DNA of 64,000 nucleotides from Phalacrocorax aristotelis. Lineage: Eukaryota > Chordata > Aves > Suliformes > Phalacrocoracidae. The notes below the pieces were generated by a model. It was not told the DNA's origin, did no database searches, and saw only the letters and a program-made list of their open reading frames with translations. Position 1 is the first letter of the stretch. Every line of letters starts with the position of its first letter. Location of the stretch: assembly GCF_949628215.1 (NCBI RefSeq), contig NC_134280.1, positions 49,130,621-49,194,620 of the forward strand, given 5' to 3'. This document shows positions 1 to 12,827 of the stretch, piece after piece. The translations under genes and the position numbers were made by a program.

Positions 1-3000
1 CCAATGTTTCCCTCCTTGTTCCATCTCACTCTGAATTGCTCATTTGTATGTGCTTGACAGTGAAAGGGTTAACTTGGAGAGAATTCCTCAATATCCTCTT
101 CTGAACATGATGGAAATGTCAAGTGACCCCTGTGGTCCAGCACATTCACTCAGACCAGAGGCTGCTTCCTCATTAGCAACAATAAATTCAAAGCAGATGG
201 AAAAACTGTGCCCCATTCTCTGATCCAGCTTTCAAACCCCTTTGATTTCAGAATCCCTTGGCTGCTCTTTGACTTTTCTCACCTGTCAAATTCCCTGGAA
301 AGATTGATAGGGTCTGGACAGGAGGACATCAGTGCAAATTCCGGTACCAGTCCCCTCCCCTGCTGAACTTCCCACATGTGACCATGTTAATTGCAGCTTC
401 TTTCTCTGCCTTTGATGTAAAGACCCTTTGATTTTTTTTTTCTCCTACCCTTCCTCCATCACCAGTTTATTACAACACTTTGCAAGGGTCAACGGCTAAC
501 TCCTCACCACGTCTGCATTACTTCTGTCTTACACAAACTGGCATGTTACCAGGCCAGGCTAGAAACCACTGAAAACTATGATAAGTTTCTTTAGAGAGCA
601 TCTGTGTCTTCCACACCACAAGCTGAATGCCACAAAGTAAGACGCAGTATGGAAAGGACAGCAAGATAACAACCTAAGTCTAATGCCTGGAGAAGACACC
701 ACAGCAAAGGCAACACCAGGACAGGGTTAGTGATTGAGCAAGATTCCCCCATACCGTGACTTGCAGAAGGTGAGGCAGGAGGGTGCTACTGAGTGACTCA
801 GGCAGGAGACAGGTGCACCACTACTTCTGATGACTCTTTCCCTCAGCTAGCACAAGACCTTTCCTGCAGCACCTTTCCTTGTTCCTTGGAAACCAAGTTT
901 CCCTGCTGCCTTTTTAAGAAACATATTTGTCCCAGTCCCCGGCCTGGATGTGAATTTTCAGTTGACTGCTTCTCGTTACACCCAGGTGGTGGGAGACAGA
1001 AGGACCCTCTTCCCCCACCCCGCTGCCATTGAAGTCTTCTTTCACATCCCCTCATGCAGCTCCTAACAGTGATTTACCCAAGGTTACCCTGGGGAGCAAC
1101 CCTCACCCTGAGGCCCTGACACTTCTACACCCTTCTGGAGGCTCAGAGCCATCTGCCTTCCCCCTGCCCCTCGCAAAAGGCCCATTTTAGCTGCTGCCGC
1201 CCTGCCCAGCTTCATCCCATCCTGCCTCCTGCCCCACTAAAATCCCGTGCACACGTACTACCTCTGTGAAAGGAGCCATTTCTACAGGCAGAAACACTGG
1301 GGAGCCCCAAAAGTAGGTAGGGGTCCTTCCCTTCTTCCCTTTCTCCCCTCAAAGCTCAGCTTGAACAAGACAACACTGGCTGATGAGGCTTGGTAGATAC
1401 CCCATCCACCATCCCAGTCCCATTGTGGACAGAAACCAACTCTGCCAGTTAAGCCAGCTACTATACTCCAGTACACCATTTCTACCTTTGATAAGCAAAC
1501 CTGTGTTTCCCTGTGGATCTGTGATCTTGGCGGCAGAGGTTTGTGTCTGTTCCCCACTCCTCCTTGGTGCTGCAGGCGCTGCTCCTCACTCGCAATCCAG
1601 GACAGGAGGTCATATACCATTGCAGACTGTGAAGAACCATTCCTAAAAACTGAGCAGGTCCTAGCCATCCTGGAGCTGTCCTGGCCCTTCAGGAAGACCA
1701 CAGAAAAGTTTGCCTAAGCAAGGCGTGCTGAAATGAGGTTCAAAGTCTGTTGCATTACACACAAACCTCTAGGAAAACCTAAGTCATAAAACCAGCCTCA
1801 AATCACATTAGCCTGAGGTTTTTGACCTCTCCCAGAGCTGCTGACCCAACAGTCTTCCAAAGTAAGGCAAAATTCACTTTTATACATCGCTGTGATGACT
1901 CCCTACTTCTTGCAAAAACATAGCAACACATATTGCTGGAACTAATGAATGGTTACCGGGATGCCTCAGCTGTCACGGCATGTGCCAGGCTGGGAGAGCA
2001 GGGGTAAGACACAGAAACGTTTCCTTTGCTAAAAGCAGCTCTCTGGCCACTGTCACCAGGATTGAGCTTACGATGCACAGACCAGCAAAAAGATGATTCC
2101 ATGTAATAAAAAACAACCACGTGTTAATCAGGTTTTTGAATAGACACTTACTTATGCCTGGTGCTTTATAATCCACCCTTTGCCCCCAAAACTGTTGTGG
2201 GCAATGTATGCTTTTACACACCCTGTAGCACCACAGAGCTGTGCCAGCGGTGTATTCAACATGCACGAGGCGATACATTTTGGAAAACATGTTGCACTAC
2301 CAAATCCCTCAGGTGCTTTCAAAGATCTCCCCATTGTCATCCCTTTTTGCTGAAGCCAGTTCATACAACTCAGTTGTTGGAAGAGCAAGCCGGGATCCAG
2401 GGGTCCCGTCCTAACTCACACAGCAAGCCTTGTGCTCAGGCTGTTTCACCTCTTTCTGCCCGCAAGGTACACCAGCATAAAGGCCAGATCACAATTTCTT
2501 CCTAGGTTACACACAGAAGCTGAAGAGCTTTAGTTCTCTGTAAGGGTCTGTGTAATAGCCTGCGTAAGGCTTTTGAGCCAGGACTGGGTGATGGTAGTTT
2601 CAGTTCTCTCCAGAGAGACAGCAGCGGGTGCGTGCACACAGAACTGATGCGTGTCTCCATGAGAGGAATCTGCTCTTGCATAAGTTACATATTTATTATT
2701 CATTAAACCTCGTAAAAGGGCACAAAGTGATGCTAAAAACTCTCTCAGATCGAGCAGCTGTCACGGTTGTTTTGGCACAAAACTGAGCAGCAGTGAGCTG
2801 GGCCATCAGGGCGCCTACGACTCCTACTTGTTTCTGCTGATCATAACAATTTTAATGTTAATGTTAACAATTTAATGTTAACAATTTTAATGATCGGAGA
2901 GAAGGGTGCAGGAGGGAACCAGGGAACTTGCCATACAGCAAGGGGAGGTACAAGATGATGCCTATAGGCTGCAAAACTGTCATTTGATGATTATGGAGAG

Positions 3001-3084
3001 ACTGAAGGCTGCTTTGCCTTCCACCTCCTTTCAGGGTGCAATCACAGGCACAGCAGAAACAAGGAAGTATTTTGTTCACAGCAA
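1..3084. other. Downstream flank of LDLRAD3, no gene recognised
   Basis: No exon with matching splice sites or a recognisable protein was found on either strand. The open frames here (for example 1282-1701 minus and 2161-2505 plus) are short, look like no known family and fit chance in moderately GC-rich DNA around 1.0-1.7 kb. In mammals COMMD9 lies downstream of LDLRAD3 in convergent orientation; I looked for its C-terminal exons on the plus strand and did not recognise any. Confidence 0.6.
2845..2893. repeat. Short imperfect tandem repeat, AACAATTTAATGTT unit
   Basis: About three consecutive copies of a 14-21 base unit of the form AACAATTT(T)AATGTT are visible. The copies differ by one T and by one extra ATGTTA step. 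This is simple local slippage in AT-rich DNA. Confidence 0.75.
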
Positions 3085-3388
3085 ACAAAACTGATTTCTA
3101 GTTCAGCAAGTTGGAGAAGAGAAACATTTGGCTGTGTGTTAATGAGGCTGCTGTGGAGACTTTGGCGGATGGAAGAGTACAATTAATTTTTACTGGAAGG
3201 ACAGTCAGCCATTGGAATAGTCTCCCCAGGGAGGTGGTTGACTCGGCCGCGTTGGACACCTTCAAAAGTCGTCTGGACAGGGTGCTGGGCCATCTTGTCT
3301 AGACTGTGCTCTTCCCAGAAAGGTTGGACTAGATGATCCCTGAGGTCCCTTCCAACCTGTCATTCTGTGATTCTGTGTGATTCTGTGA
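3085..3388 (+). mobile_element. CR1 LINE, 5'-truncated 3' end
   Basis: The segment carries the usual avian CR1 3' region: a block encoding the HWNSLPREVVDSAALDTFKS type peptide, then GGTTGGACTAGATGATC, then TCCCTTCCAACCTGTCATTC, and it terminates in repeated ATTCTGTG units at 3362-3388. The left edge is approximate because the 5' part is diverged. Only the end of the reverse-transcriptase frame and the 3' UTR survive, so the copy is not autonomous. Confidence 0.9.
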
Positions 3389-3492
3389 ATGTCAGTCACT
3401 GAAATCCCAAAGCTTTGGAGATGCGTGTGTCTTCGATATTGATTCGCTTGTTACCTCCGTGTACTCAAGTGCAGATGGGGGGGGTGGTTACT

Positions 3493-3518
3493 CTATAGCT
3501 AAGTGTACTTAGCTATAG
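3493..3518. repeat. Perfect 12-bp inverted repeat with 2-bp centre
   Basis: Arms CTATAGCTAAGT (3493-3504) and ACTTAGCTATAG (3507-3518) are exact reverse complements separated by GT. It lies about 100 bp beyond the end of a CR1 copy. No matching transposon sequence is recognised around it. Confidence 0.9.
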
Positions 3519-6009
3519 TACACTCCTTTCCTCCCAGCTTTGGTAGTGGGGCCTGAACAAAGGTGTCACCTCCCCTTTTCCCACCTTGATGGATGACTTC
3601 TTTGTTTAAGTGAATCACTTGTAACTTCACAAAGTGCTCAACGCCTGGGTAACTGCTTTCAGTGCCATGGCAGAGGCCAGCAAAGCGGGCTGCAACAAAT
3701 TAGAACAGGGAAAGGGTGTAAACAAAAGACGCTCCATTGCTCTGGCAGCAGAAGCCTTGGGAAGAACCGCAATAAATCAGTTTAGGGTGTTTTCTCAGCC
3801 TGCCAGTCTTGGGGCAGATTCCAGTACCTATTTTACTTTGGACTTGAAATAATAAAATTATTTGGTTTTGTCATTCTCTCTCCTCACAGCAGCTTATAAA
3901 TCTTAAGTCACAGTGTTTGTAAAGAGAGAAAGTACTGCTGAAAGGCCAACTAGCAGCATCAGCCAGATGGCTGCCATGGAGCACAAGACAGCCCAGAGAC
4001 GGTGCAGAGGAAGCAGAAAGAGGGGAGTGATGAGGCAGCCAGCCCAAGGGCCATCCTTCCCCAGCCCCTTTCCTGACTGAGGGAGAAGATACTCAGCTTG
4101 CCACAATACAGTCTAATATTGAGAAGGTCACAGTTTCAACTTTTGCCTCAGGCCTTCCAGGCTCTCTGGCACAGCACTTCAAATTGCATTAGTTTGGGAA
4201 AGAGGCAAACAAAAAAAGTTATATTTTTTTTCCCAGGCATTGCTTAAAATAGAAAGCAAACAAATGTCATTGCTGACACATGCAGCCCCAGAGACAGCAG
4301 TGAGATGCACAGACACAGGCAGATGCACGCGACTGGCCCCTGTGCTTGATCAAGGCTACAACTCCCTATCATCCCCAGTATTCTCAGGATAGAAAATGTG
4401 GGGGGTTTTGTTTGGTTGGTTTTTAATATCAGATTATGGAAGATAATTAAACACCTTTACACTCACACACTGGGTCATTTGGTGAGTAGCATGAATACTG
4501 CGGTGGTTTGTTCTCAGTTTTCCACCACTTTTCCCCAGTCTCCTGTGTGGCTATTTCAAAGCACACCTTTATGACGTCCTTTTACTCTATTCAAATCACC
4601 ACCTGTTTGTTTTGTTAGCAGTCTCACTTGAGGGACAGGGTGTATTTAGGAGGGCATTCGACATTCAAAAATTAAAAGTCTTGGAACTAACATTATTCCA
4701 TTGGAAAATGATGAAGTGCGGCTCTTTAGCATTTTTCAGAAGCTCGTCTAAAAGTAGCCCAGTGCCAATTTCTTGATACTTTCCCCTTCGTTTTTGCCTT
4801 TAACTGAGAATCACTGGTTTACTTGCAGGCTAAAGGGGACTAAATGCTTCATGCATTTCAAAGACAGGTTGTTAAATAACCAGGCTAACACTTGATGGGT
4901 TCCCTCATTTATCTGAGTACATGGCTCTCAGCAAAGAAACGTGATGTTACTGGACACAACTCCAGTCCCCCCAGAACCTTCTACCCAGCCTTCAGTGGGT
5001 CAAATCTAACACAGATTGCTCTAGGCTAGTAGTTCACAGGCCAGCAACACATCTGATTAATGAGAGGACTGCCACACAGCTTATCTAGAAAAATGCACAA
5101 CGCCATAAAACAAGCAGGCATAAAAAGGGGAGCGTTTGTCACCCTCAGTGCCAGTGCCACATGGAAGACAAAGGATCATTTTTCATGTCTCTACCAGGGA
5201 GTGCAAGGTGGTTGGGACACAATGAGAACTCATTGATCTAGGAAAAAATCTGAGTAATTTCTTGCTGAACCAGAGGGGGAGCAATGAATTCAGCGTCATG
5301 TCTGCATGCCCTCCTTGTTCTGTAGCACGGGATGAAAAATAAGCCCAGCTGGAGAAGGAAAAGGAGACTGTTGCATGGCATTGATTATAGTGCATTGCAT
5401 TTGTTTTTTATGTGATGAGGGTAGCTTGGCTGCAGGGGGAATATGGAGATCAGGCAGACTAGAAGCATGAAGGGTCACACGGTGATTTGTTTCTTCACTG
5501 GGCCGTTAACTCAGCAGTAACCATCCCAGATGTTTTACTGGTTTAGATCCTAGATTTGAAAGGTTCTTCCTTAAGTTGTGACTCCTAGACTCACAAAACT
5601 ACAGCTGAAGCTATAATTTCTGACTAGAAAAAAACCAAGACACTTGAAAAAACACAAACACATCATAACAAATGTACTGCTAACCTGCCTGAATCTGGGG
5701 TCCTGCTTACAGAGAAGTGTGCTACCACTTCTAACTGTACCGGCTGCTGACTGAAAATATGTCTGCATTAGAAAAGGATAAGTGGTGCCTCGGATGCCAG
5801 GGATGTCTGGTGCTATCAAGCCATTACTGGTGTACTGCTAGGGAATGACTCCAACCTGCTGCCTCAGAAGAGGGACACTTACTCGCATCTTCCCACAGGC
5901 TGCCTAAAGTGGAGATCCAAGCAGTTGGTCAAGCCACAGCAGTGCAGCCAGACCTGGTCTGTGCTGGCAAGTGTTGGGATAAAACTATCAGAAATAGTAT
6001 CAGAAATAG
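3519..6009. other. Intergenic stretch, no gene; possible conserved block at 4640-4900
   Basis: No coding exon is recognised. An AATAAA-containing AT stretch at about 3850 has no gene upstream that I can identify. A short T/G-rich tract lies at 4398-4427. The 4640-4900 part has non-repetitive, homeobox-core-rich text that could be a conserved non-coding element, but this cannot be tested from one sequence. Confidence 0.5.
5986..6009. repeat. 12-bp tandem duplication
   Basis: The unit TATCAGAAATAG occurs twice back to back, immediately 5' of the CR1 copy that starts near 6010. Confidence 0.85.
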
Positions 6010-6580
6010 TGTGGCCAGCAGGAGCAGGGAAGTGATCGTGCCCCTGTACTCAGCATTGGTGAGGCCACACCTTGAATATTATGTGCAGTTTTGGGCCCCT
6101 CACTACAAGGACATGAAGTTACTGGAGTGAGTCCAGAGAAGGGCAATGAAGGTGGTGAAGGGTCTGAAGGGCAGGTCTTCTGAGAAGAGGTTGAGGGAGC
6201 TGGGAGTGTTTAGGCTGGAGAAGAGGAGGCTGAGGGGAGACCTTATTGCTCTCTACAACTACCTGAAAGGAGGTTGTAGTGAGGTGGGGGTTGGTCTCTT
6301 CTCCCAAGTGACAAGCGATAGGATGAGGGGAAACAGCCTCAAGTTGTGCCAGAGGAGGTTTAGATTGGGTGTTAGGAAAAATTTCTTTCTGAAAGAGTTG
6401 TCAAGTATTGGAACAGGCTGCCCAGAGAGGTGGTGGAGTCACCGTGCCTGGAGGTATTTAAAACACATGTAGATGTGGCACTTAGGGACATGGTTTAGTG
6501 GTGGACTTGGCAGTGTTGGCTTAACGGTTGGACTTGATGATCTTAAGGGTCTTTTCCAACCTAAATGATTCTGTGATTCT
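6010..6580 (+). mobile_element. CR1 LINE, 5'-truncated, about 570 bp
   Basis: Starts in the C-terminal part of the CR1 reverse-transcriptase ORF (peptide [20 protein letters not shown] at about 6026-6085) and runs through the 3' UTR to the terminal ATTCTGTGATTCT at 6568-6580. Blocks typical of this family include TTGGAACAGGCTGCCCAGAG and TTGGACTTGATGATCTTAAG. A stop codon at 6127-6129 and frame breaks make it dead. It shares its 3' end subtype with the copy at 54923-55196. Confidence 0.95.
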
Positions 6581-7454
6581 AAAACCCTTCATACAAGAGG
6601 GTACATGCCCATACGAGATGGCTTCATCCCAAATTGCGATAGGAACCATTGGCAGATGTTGGGCTGTAAATGTATCCCAGAAGAGTTCAGAGATGACCTT
6701 TAATTGCTTGAATTACTTTCCATCAGCAGGGCACCATAAAGCAGTCATGTAAGATGCAGAGAAATCAAGGGCAGAAGACAGTCCTCAGACTGAGCATGCA
6801 CAGAAGCATCAGACCTTCACCAAAGGGACATATAACATGAAGCTGACAGAGGAGATCTAACTACAGGCACAGATAAAACAACAAATTCTTCAGGGCATCT
6901 TAATAAACTCTCAGAATGAACAGAGATGAGCGCAGACAGACAGACCCAGTGGTGCTTTCTTATCATCTGAGTGTGGTGGGGGAACCTCCCCCCCCCACCC
7001 CAAAGCCTCAGGGATCCTTCATAGGCCCCTGCTTGGCTGACGGCGTCAAGTCAGACACTCTCCAAAGAGCACAGAAGCAGCTCATTTCCAGATGACATTT
7101 CATGTTCTTATCCTTCCCTCCCCTTTGTTTCCCCCCTTTGCCTTTGGACCTGTCACAGTCTATTTGGTAAAGACGAACTGTGTTGCTTCAGTTTAAGGGG
7201 ATGCTTGGATCCCATAATATGGTTTAAGGGCTTTCAGACAAACTTACTCCTGGGCTGCTGTGCAGGCTCAGCTACCATCTTCAGTCACTGGAAGAAGGCT
7301 GAAGCCCAAAGCCCTCATCTTGAGGATATCTAGAAATCCAAGATCTCCCCTTACATGGGATCTAGCCTCAGTGACATGAAGAACAAAAATCCTAGGAATT
7401 ATTAATTCCTTAAAGGCTCTCTTACTTCAGAAGTAGGAGAGCCACCATCAAAAG
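6581..7454. other. Intergenic, nothing recognised
   Basis: No exon, repeat family or structured element was recognised. A short run of C with C-rich surroundings lies at about 6985-7000. Confidence 0.6.
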
Positions 7455-7618
7455 TCACAGAATCACAGAATGGTAGGGGTTGGAAGGGACCTCTGGAGAT
7501 CATCTTGTCCAACCCCCCTGCTTGAACAGGGACACCCAGAGCAGGGGGCACAGGAACGCGTCCGGGTGGGTTTTGAATGTCTTCAGGGAAGGAGGCTCCA
7601 CAGCCTCCCTGGGCAGCC
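7455..7618 (-). mobile_element. CR1 LINE 3' fragment, minus strand
   Basis: In plus orientation the fragment begins TCACAGAATCACAGAATGG (the reverse complement of the CR1 terminal repeat), followed by GGTTGGAAGGGACCTCTGGA and CATCTTGTCCAACCCCCCTG. It ends after the CTCCCTGGGCAGCC block. Only about 165 bp of the 3' end remain. Confidence 0.93.
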
Positions 7619-8229
7619 ACTCAGTCCACTCAGCATAGCTCAGCAGGACAAGAGGTGAACCAAGGGCTACATGTGATTGTAGAAGCTCAGATGAGAGACT
7701 GCTTCCACTGAAGTAAACACCTGTTTCTTCAAAAGAACGTGAAACCCTCAGGTGTGCCTGTGCAAGTTCTGTGTCACTGAGAAATGACGGATGACCCTGG
7801 AAGCCACTGGTGCTACCCAGCACACCGTGCAGCAGTACTAACCTCTGCACGGGGGTTATGAGCCTCGTTACCCAGCAGCTTAATAGAGGCACACTCTGAC
7901 ACAACCGTATTGATTTCAGCTCCCACACTAGCTGGGATCTCACCACGCATGTGGTGTATGCACCCCCTGAGGAAAAAAAACAAGAGGGAAGGCAATTTCT
8001 GTCTTGATGCAATTAGCCAGCAACAAAGCTACTAGCTCTTCAGCTCCCTGCCTCGCTCTTCCTCCCCAACCAGGGCCTTGTCCTCCTGGGATTTTGCATT
8101 CAGTCTTCTGTCTTGGTGTCACATCACACCTTTCCCTTACAGACCAAAGCATACACTCAAAGCCCATCTTGCTGTGCACAGCAAGTGCTTTCTACGCTGC
8201 ACCTAGCCTATGCTGAAAACAGCTCCTCT
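7619..8229. other. Intergenic, nothing recognised
   Basis: A 170-codon open frame on the minus strand (8012-7500) runs across this segment into the antisense side of the CR1 fragment. It has no recognisable domain and is most likely a chance frame. Confidence 0.6.
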
Positions 8230-8800
8230 GCTTACTTTATCATATTAGAAAAAAAAAAATGCTATCAGCATAGTGGCAGGCTCTTAATAGTGATTAATAG
8301 TTGCAACTTCGGCGTGATTAATGAAGGGAAGGGTTAATGTCAGCGCTTGTGTGACTGAGGCTGTCAGTGAGGATTAAGGGAAACACCCATCATATCTCCA
8401 AGTTCTTGTCTGCTTCCACTTCCTTTTAAACAGAAAATATTTTGGACATTATTAAAGTAATTGGGCTCATCAATTTTTTATGTTTTTCATTTGTCTTTTG
8501 CAGATCATGGTTTTTGTTTTTTTTTTTTCCTTCCTCCGGTCATCATCACCATGGGAAATTAGCTCCTAAAGTCTTACTAATTCTTTGCTGGCAGTGTTTA
8601 ATGGCCTCGGATCTCACAAGGCATTTCATTCATCTGTCGACCGCCAGGCTGCGAGAGCGCTGGGGTGCTCTCCCCCCCGCACCCCCTTCCTCGAAGCAGA
8701 GATAAGAGCACAGCTATTTTAAAAGCAGGAGGTGAGATGAAAGTGCCTGCTTCAGATCAGACGCTGCTGCCATTCCATAATTAACTTCACCTAAATTTTT
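8230..8800. promoter_or_regulatory. Candidate conserved non-coding element or enhancer
   Basis: The block contains several ATTAA/TAAT homeobox cores (about 8287-8335, 8450-8475, 8770-8790), an AGATAAG GATA-type site near 8699-8705, a CpG-containing GC patch at 8630-8690, and no repeat-family text. This texture is common in developmental enhancers. The call is inference only, because conservation cannot be seen in a single sequence. Confidence 0.25.
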
Positions 8801-11800
8801 AAAGAAAGAAAAAAAAACCCATCCAAAAATCATTTCAAGCCACGCTCTCCCCCACACGTTTGTCATCTCATTCTTCATACTGATATCAAGAAAAGAGAGA
8901 ACTTTTTTTTTTAATAATATTACCAAGCCACCCTTCAAAGCACTATCTTGAGCTCATTTTTCAAATGCCAGCAAAAAAGGCAGCCAGGCTTCTCTCTGTA
9001 GTTCCCTGTATCACTTTGGGCTACCTATACGCTGCTCAGGGTCAAAATGACATTTCTCCCTCCCACTTCCTCCCCCCTCCTTTCCCAGTTGCACAGAGCA
9101 AAATATGTTGGCGACAGCCATCTGACACAGCCTTCCTACAGCCCCTGTAGTAACCTGTGCCCCTGCCCTCCACACACTGCATCTGCAGTTTGCATCTTTA
9201 AACCAGCATTATCTATGACAAACCACTTCCAATACACCCTAGCTCCCTTCTGAGAGACATTCATAGTCCACATATCTGTTAGCCTGTGGAAACCCAGAAA
9301 TACCTACCTTAGGTTAAGTCCCAGACTTGAAACTTATTCTAGAGCAGAATCCTCCTCCACACAGAGCTATACAGAATAACTGTTTCAGTAAGTCTGCAAA
9401 TATAAATAAGGCATACAAGTACCTAGAGGTTGGAAGAAAATAGGGAATTCAAATATTTGTTTCTGTTTTTTAATCACTGCCCATAGTTTTGCAAAAAAGG
9501 AAGAGAACCTGAAGCAGCTACCTGCAGGTCCAAACTTACCTCCTCTTTTTTTTTTTAATTTCCTCAAATCTTCTGTTAAATCGAATGGATTTAAGAGATT
9601 ACAAATGGATGGATAAGACAGCACTACCCAGTGGTCAGCAGGCTGGATCTTGGAAGGTGCAGGTTCTGTTGTTCCTGAAACTCGTCTTGATGTGTCTCCC
9701 TGCCTCAGGTGTCCCCGTTTAAAAGAGTGCAAATCTTCCTCCCATCCCTGCAACTGATAAAAAGGAAGAGAGAGAGTAACTAGAGTGGCTAGTTGCTTGA
9801 AAACATGACTTCCACAAAGCAGCCAGAGGATTTCTATCTAGCTTTCTAAAGGAAGGCGACAATTGGTCTAGAACGATTTTCATGTATTTCAGATATCAGA
9901 TACCAGATAGACCAACTTGTGCTACCAAAACTGTAACAGCTATTGCGCTTTCAACTGTCAGTGCTGCATCTACATCAGCTCCACACGGGATCACGGCATA
10001 GGAACGTCTAATCCTGACCTGCAGCCAGCTCCTGGAGAGTGGCTTTGCTAACGAAGATCTGCTGCATCTCTCTGATGTACAGGGATGTTGCGCGTTTTTC
10101 CTGTAGAAGCTCAAGCGTGGTTTTATCTTGTGTAATCCACGTCTTAAGCAGCATATCTAATGCGACACCTTGAAAGTGGATATTTAAGCCAGCTCCATTA
10201 TTTCTGAAGCAGAGCACTCTCCAGATCCACTTGGATAATTCACTGGTTCTGCTAACTCCTCTGCTCTGCCATACTGCCAAGGGAGAACAATAAATACAGC
10301 AACAGATGCATGGAGAGTTTTTGCTCTTGACTTTGCATCGTATTTGAGTAAACAGAAAGTAGCAAAAGAGCAGCCAAATATCAACCATGTTTCCTCAGTC
10401 TGCAAATGAACTTACTGTGCAGCATTTAAATACTTCTTATTCAGGTATAACAGCTGGAACACTTAAGAAACCTCCAAAGGGGTTATATCTGTATCAAACA
10501 GCCAACGTTACTGTCCTCCCCTTACCCTGCACTGCTGCAAGCTAGTACGACTTCAGATAGAGTGTTGGCTGAAGAGCATTTCCTAAGACAACTCTGTCAC
10601 AAACAAATGAGAAGAAAAATCTACTCTGTCAAATAAAACATCATACTTCACCGTGCTGCAACATGACTCTCATTTGTCAAAGAAATAGCAAGTATTCCAA
10701 ATAAAGGCAATAGACCATTCATTCATTCAATCACATTGATGCTGCCAGGGCACTCCTCTAGAAGCGAGCTGGTTTCGGTCAAGCTGAGCTATTACTCTGA
10801 TTGTTCTTACACAGATGAAGGCTCTTGTACTTTTGTGCCGAGAAATGACCATGGTTTAAATTTGAAGGAGTTACAATCTGTGGTATCAAGTAATGAGATA
10901 TTAAATTTTCTCCCTCAGGGTAACTGGTAGGAATTAACCTTAGGTGAGAGCTACTAAAAAAAAAAAAGTAGTTACCTGGACAGCGGCTGTTGGGAAGTGT
11001 ATAGGAAATGATGGTACCAGATCAGTTCTCGGTGAAAAGGGACCTTCCGCATGGTATCCAGCACCAAAGCAACTGCACTACTGAACCACTTTGCGCCCAT
11101 TCCCACAGAAATGCTAAGGACCAGACCAGCTGCAAAACTGCTCTACTTTTTGCATCTGCAGTGGTCCCCTCAATAAGGCTGTCAGGAATACTGTTCGGAT
11201 TTTGGGAATCGGAGAATCATATTTCGGTTTATCTATTCATAGTATGTTTGGCAGATAAACAGAAAAGTTAATTCCCTAGAGAGATCAATCCAGTACTTTT
11301 CCAAAGTGCTTTATGCAATATGCATCCCCTCAACATGCTTTGAAAGGCAAAGAGCAGCTGTGAATTTCCACATGAAGATGCCTTTACTTCAATTAACAGC
11401 ACATCGTTTTGGACTACAGGTCCCCCAAAAGTGAAAAGTTGCTCAGCTCTCTCACTAATAGATAACTGAGGCCGAATAATTAGGAGACCGCTTGCAAATC
11501 AGGGAGAAAAGATCCTGCACTCAGAAATCACTGCTGAAATAAACTGTGTATGTAATTTTTAAGGTGTAAAAATTAAGATCTTTAAACAAATTGAAGCAGA
11601 GAGAATAAAAATGACTAACCAGGGAGCTTAGCTGGAGAGTATTCTATTTATTTGCATAAGCAGCTGCCTCCTGAATCAACATTTCTCAAGCACAGCTCTT
11701 GCTGGGACATGACTGAATGAGCCAGATCCAAGACCCCAGTGTTCCCTCCCCTGCGGAGCGCCCATTGTGGCAGCCTCAACAGCTCCGACTCCCTCGTGCC

Positions 11801-12799
11801 ACTGCTGTGAATTCTGCATCCACAGCTATTTATTCTGGGGCAGTTTGCCAGTGTCGAACAAAGATTACCATCTGAGAATTTCGGTGAGGCTATGCGGCTT
11901 AACTAAGATAATGATAAAAATGACATGCCTTTGCGAAGGTAGCAAGGGGAGATGAGTCATGGAAGTGAAATATGTCAACCTCTATATACTTATATAGATT
12001 GAAATATTTTAGACATACCATTCGAACCCGTTCTCCTTAGTCTGTGAAATAACTTCATAAAATAAGGGGTACTTCTAGTCCTTTGCGTGACAGGACTGTC
12101 TCTAGTGAAGCACCTTGACCAGAAGAGTGGCTAACAGATGTCAAGTGGGTCTGGACTTCGTGGGGCTGGATGGTTCCCATGATAGCGGTGGTGCCTGCAC
12201 AGGGCATCTGCGGGGGAAAGAGCCTTGACGTGAGACTTCAGCCAGACACGCAGCCTCCACAGAGCATCTTAACTTGAATCTGGCTCATGCATCTGGCAAA
12301 TGGATCACAGACCTGGAGATAAACAGGGACATTTTGCTGGCAACGTAAGTGGTAGGAAAGCGGCAGGCAGGAAGGGGGAAGTAGAAGCTAATGCTACAGG
12401 CCTCTTAGCTCTGCTAGTAAATCTGTGCAGCAACTAGCACAGAGCACCAATCTCTGCTGAAGCCTCTAGAGCTTTGCTACAAAGCAGACAAGAATGAAAC
12501 ATGACTGCTTCAGATGCCTCATCTTTGATACTACAAACAGAATGGCAAAATGAGAACAAGAAATTATGAAATTAAGCAGCTTTCATTTGTATAAACATGA
12601 AGACATATGTATCAGTATGTTTTTATACACACATGTACACGTGGGTTTCCAATATCACTTCCTTTTAAAAATACATTTAAAACCCACAAAGATTTAACAA
12701 AACTTAACATTGGATCCAAAAGAAGTTGGAAGAAGCCTCATGCAGGAGGCTATAAATCGAAAGCAACTGAGACTTTATGAGACGGGACATCTTCACTTG
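8801..12799. other. Intergenic between the regulatory block and the LDLRAD3 3' end, no gene recognised
   Basis: Open frames of 60-126 codons occur on both strands (for example 10388-10008 minus and 11008-11271 plus), but none shows a recognisable family, signal peptide or supporting splice sites. An additional minus-strand AATAAA lies at 11652-11647 and could be a distal poly(A) signal for LDLRAD3 if the 3' UTR is longer than I assign. Confidence 0.55.
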
Positions 12800-12821
12800 T
12801 GAACATTATTAAAACACCAAC

Positions 12822-12827
12822 TTTATT
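12822..12827 (-). terminator. LDLRAD3: Probable distal poly(A) signal AATAAA of LDLRAD3
   Basis: On the minus strand the text reads CCTGAATAAAGTTGGTGTTT: a canonical hexamer followed by a GTTGGTGTTTT G/U-rich element. Cleavage would fall near 12800-12812. Confidence 0.55.

Noticed and set aside
3634-3852. 72-codon frame with an AATAAA directly after it as a 3' terminal exon
   Set aside because: No convincing acceptor or known protein; the hexamer is common in AT-rich DNA.
7500-8012. 170-codon minus-strand open frame as a gene
   Set aside because: It runs into a CR1 fragment and encodes no recognisable protein.
1-12799. COMMD9, the expected convergent neighbour
   Set aside because: I looked for its C-terminal coding exons on the plus strand and recognised none; it is probably further left, outside the window.
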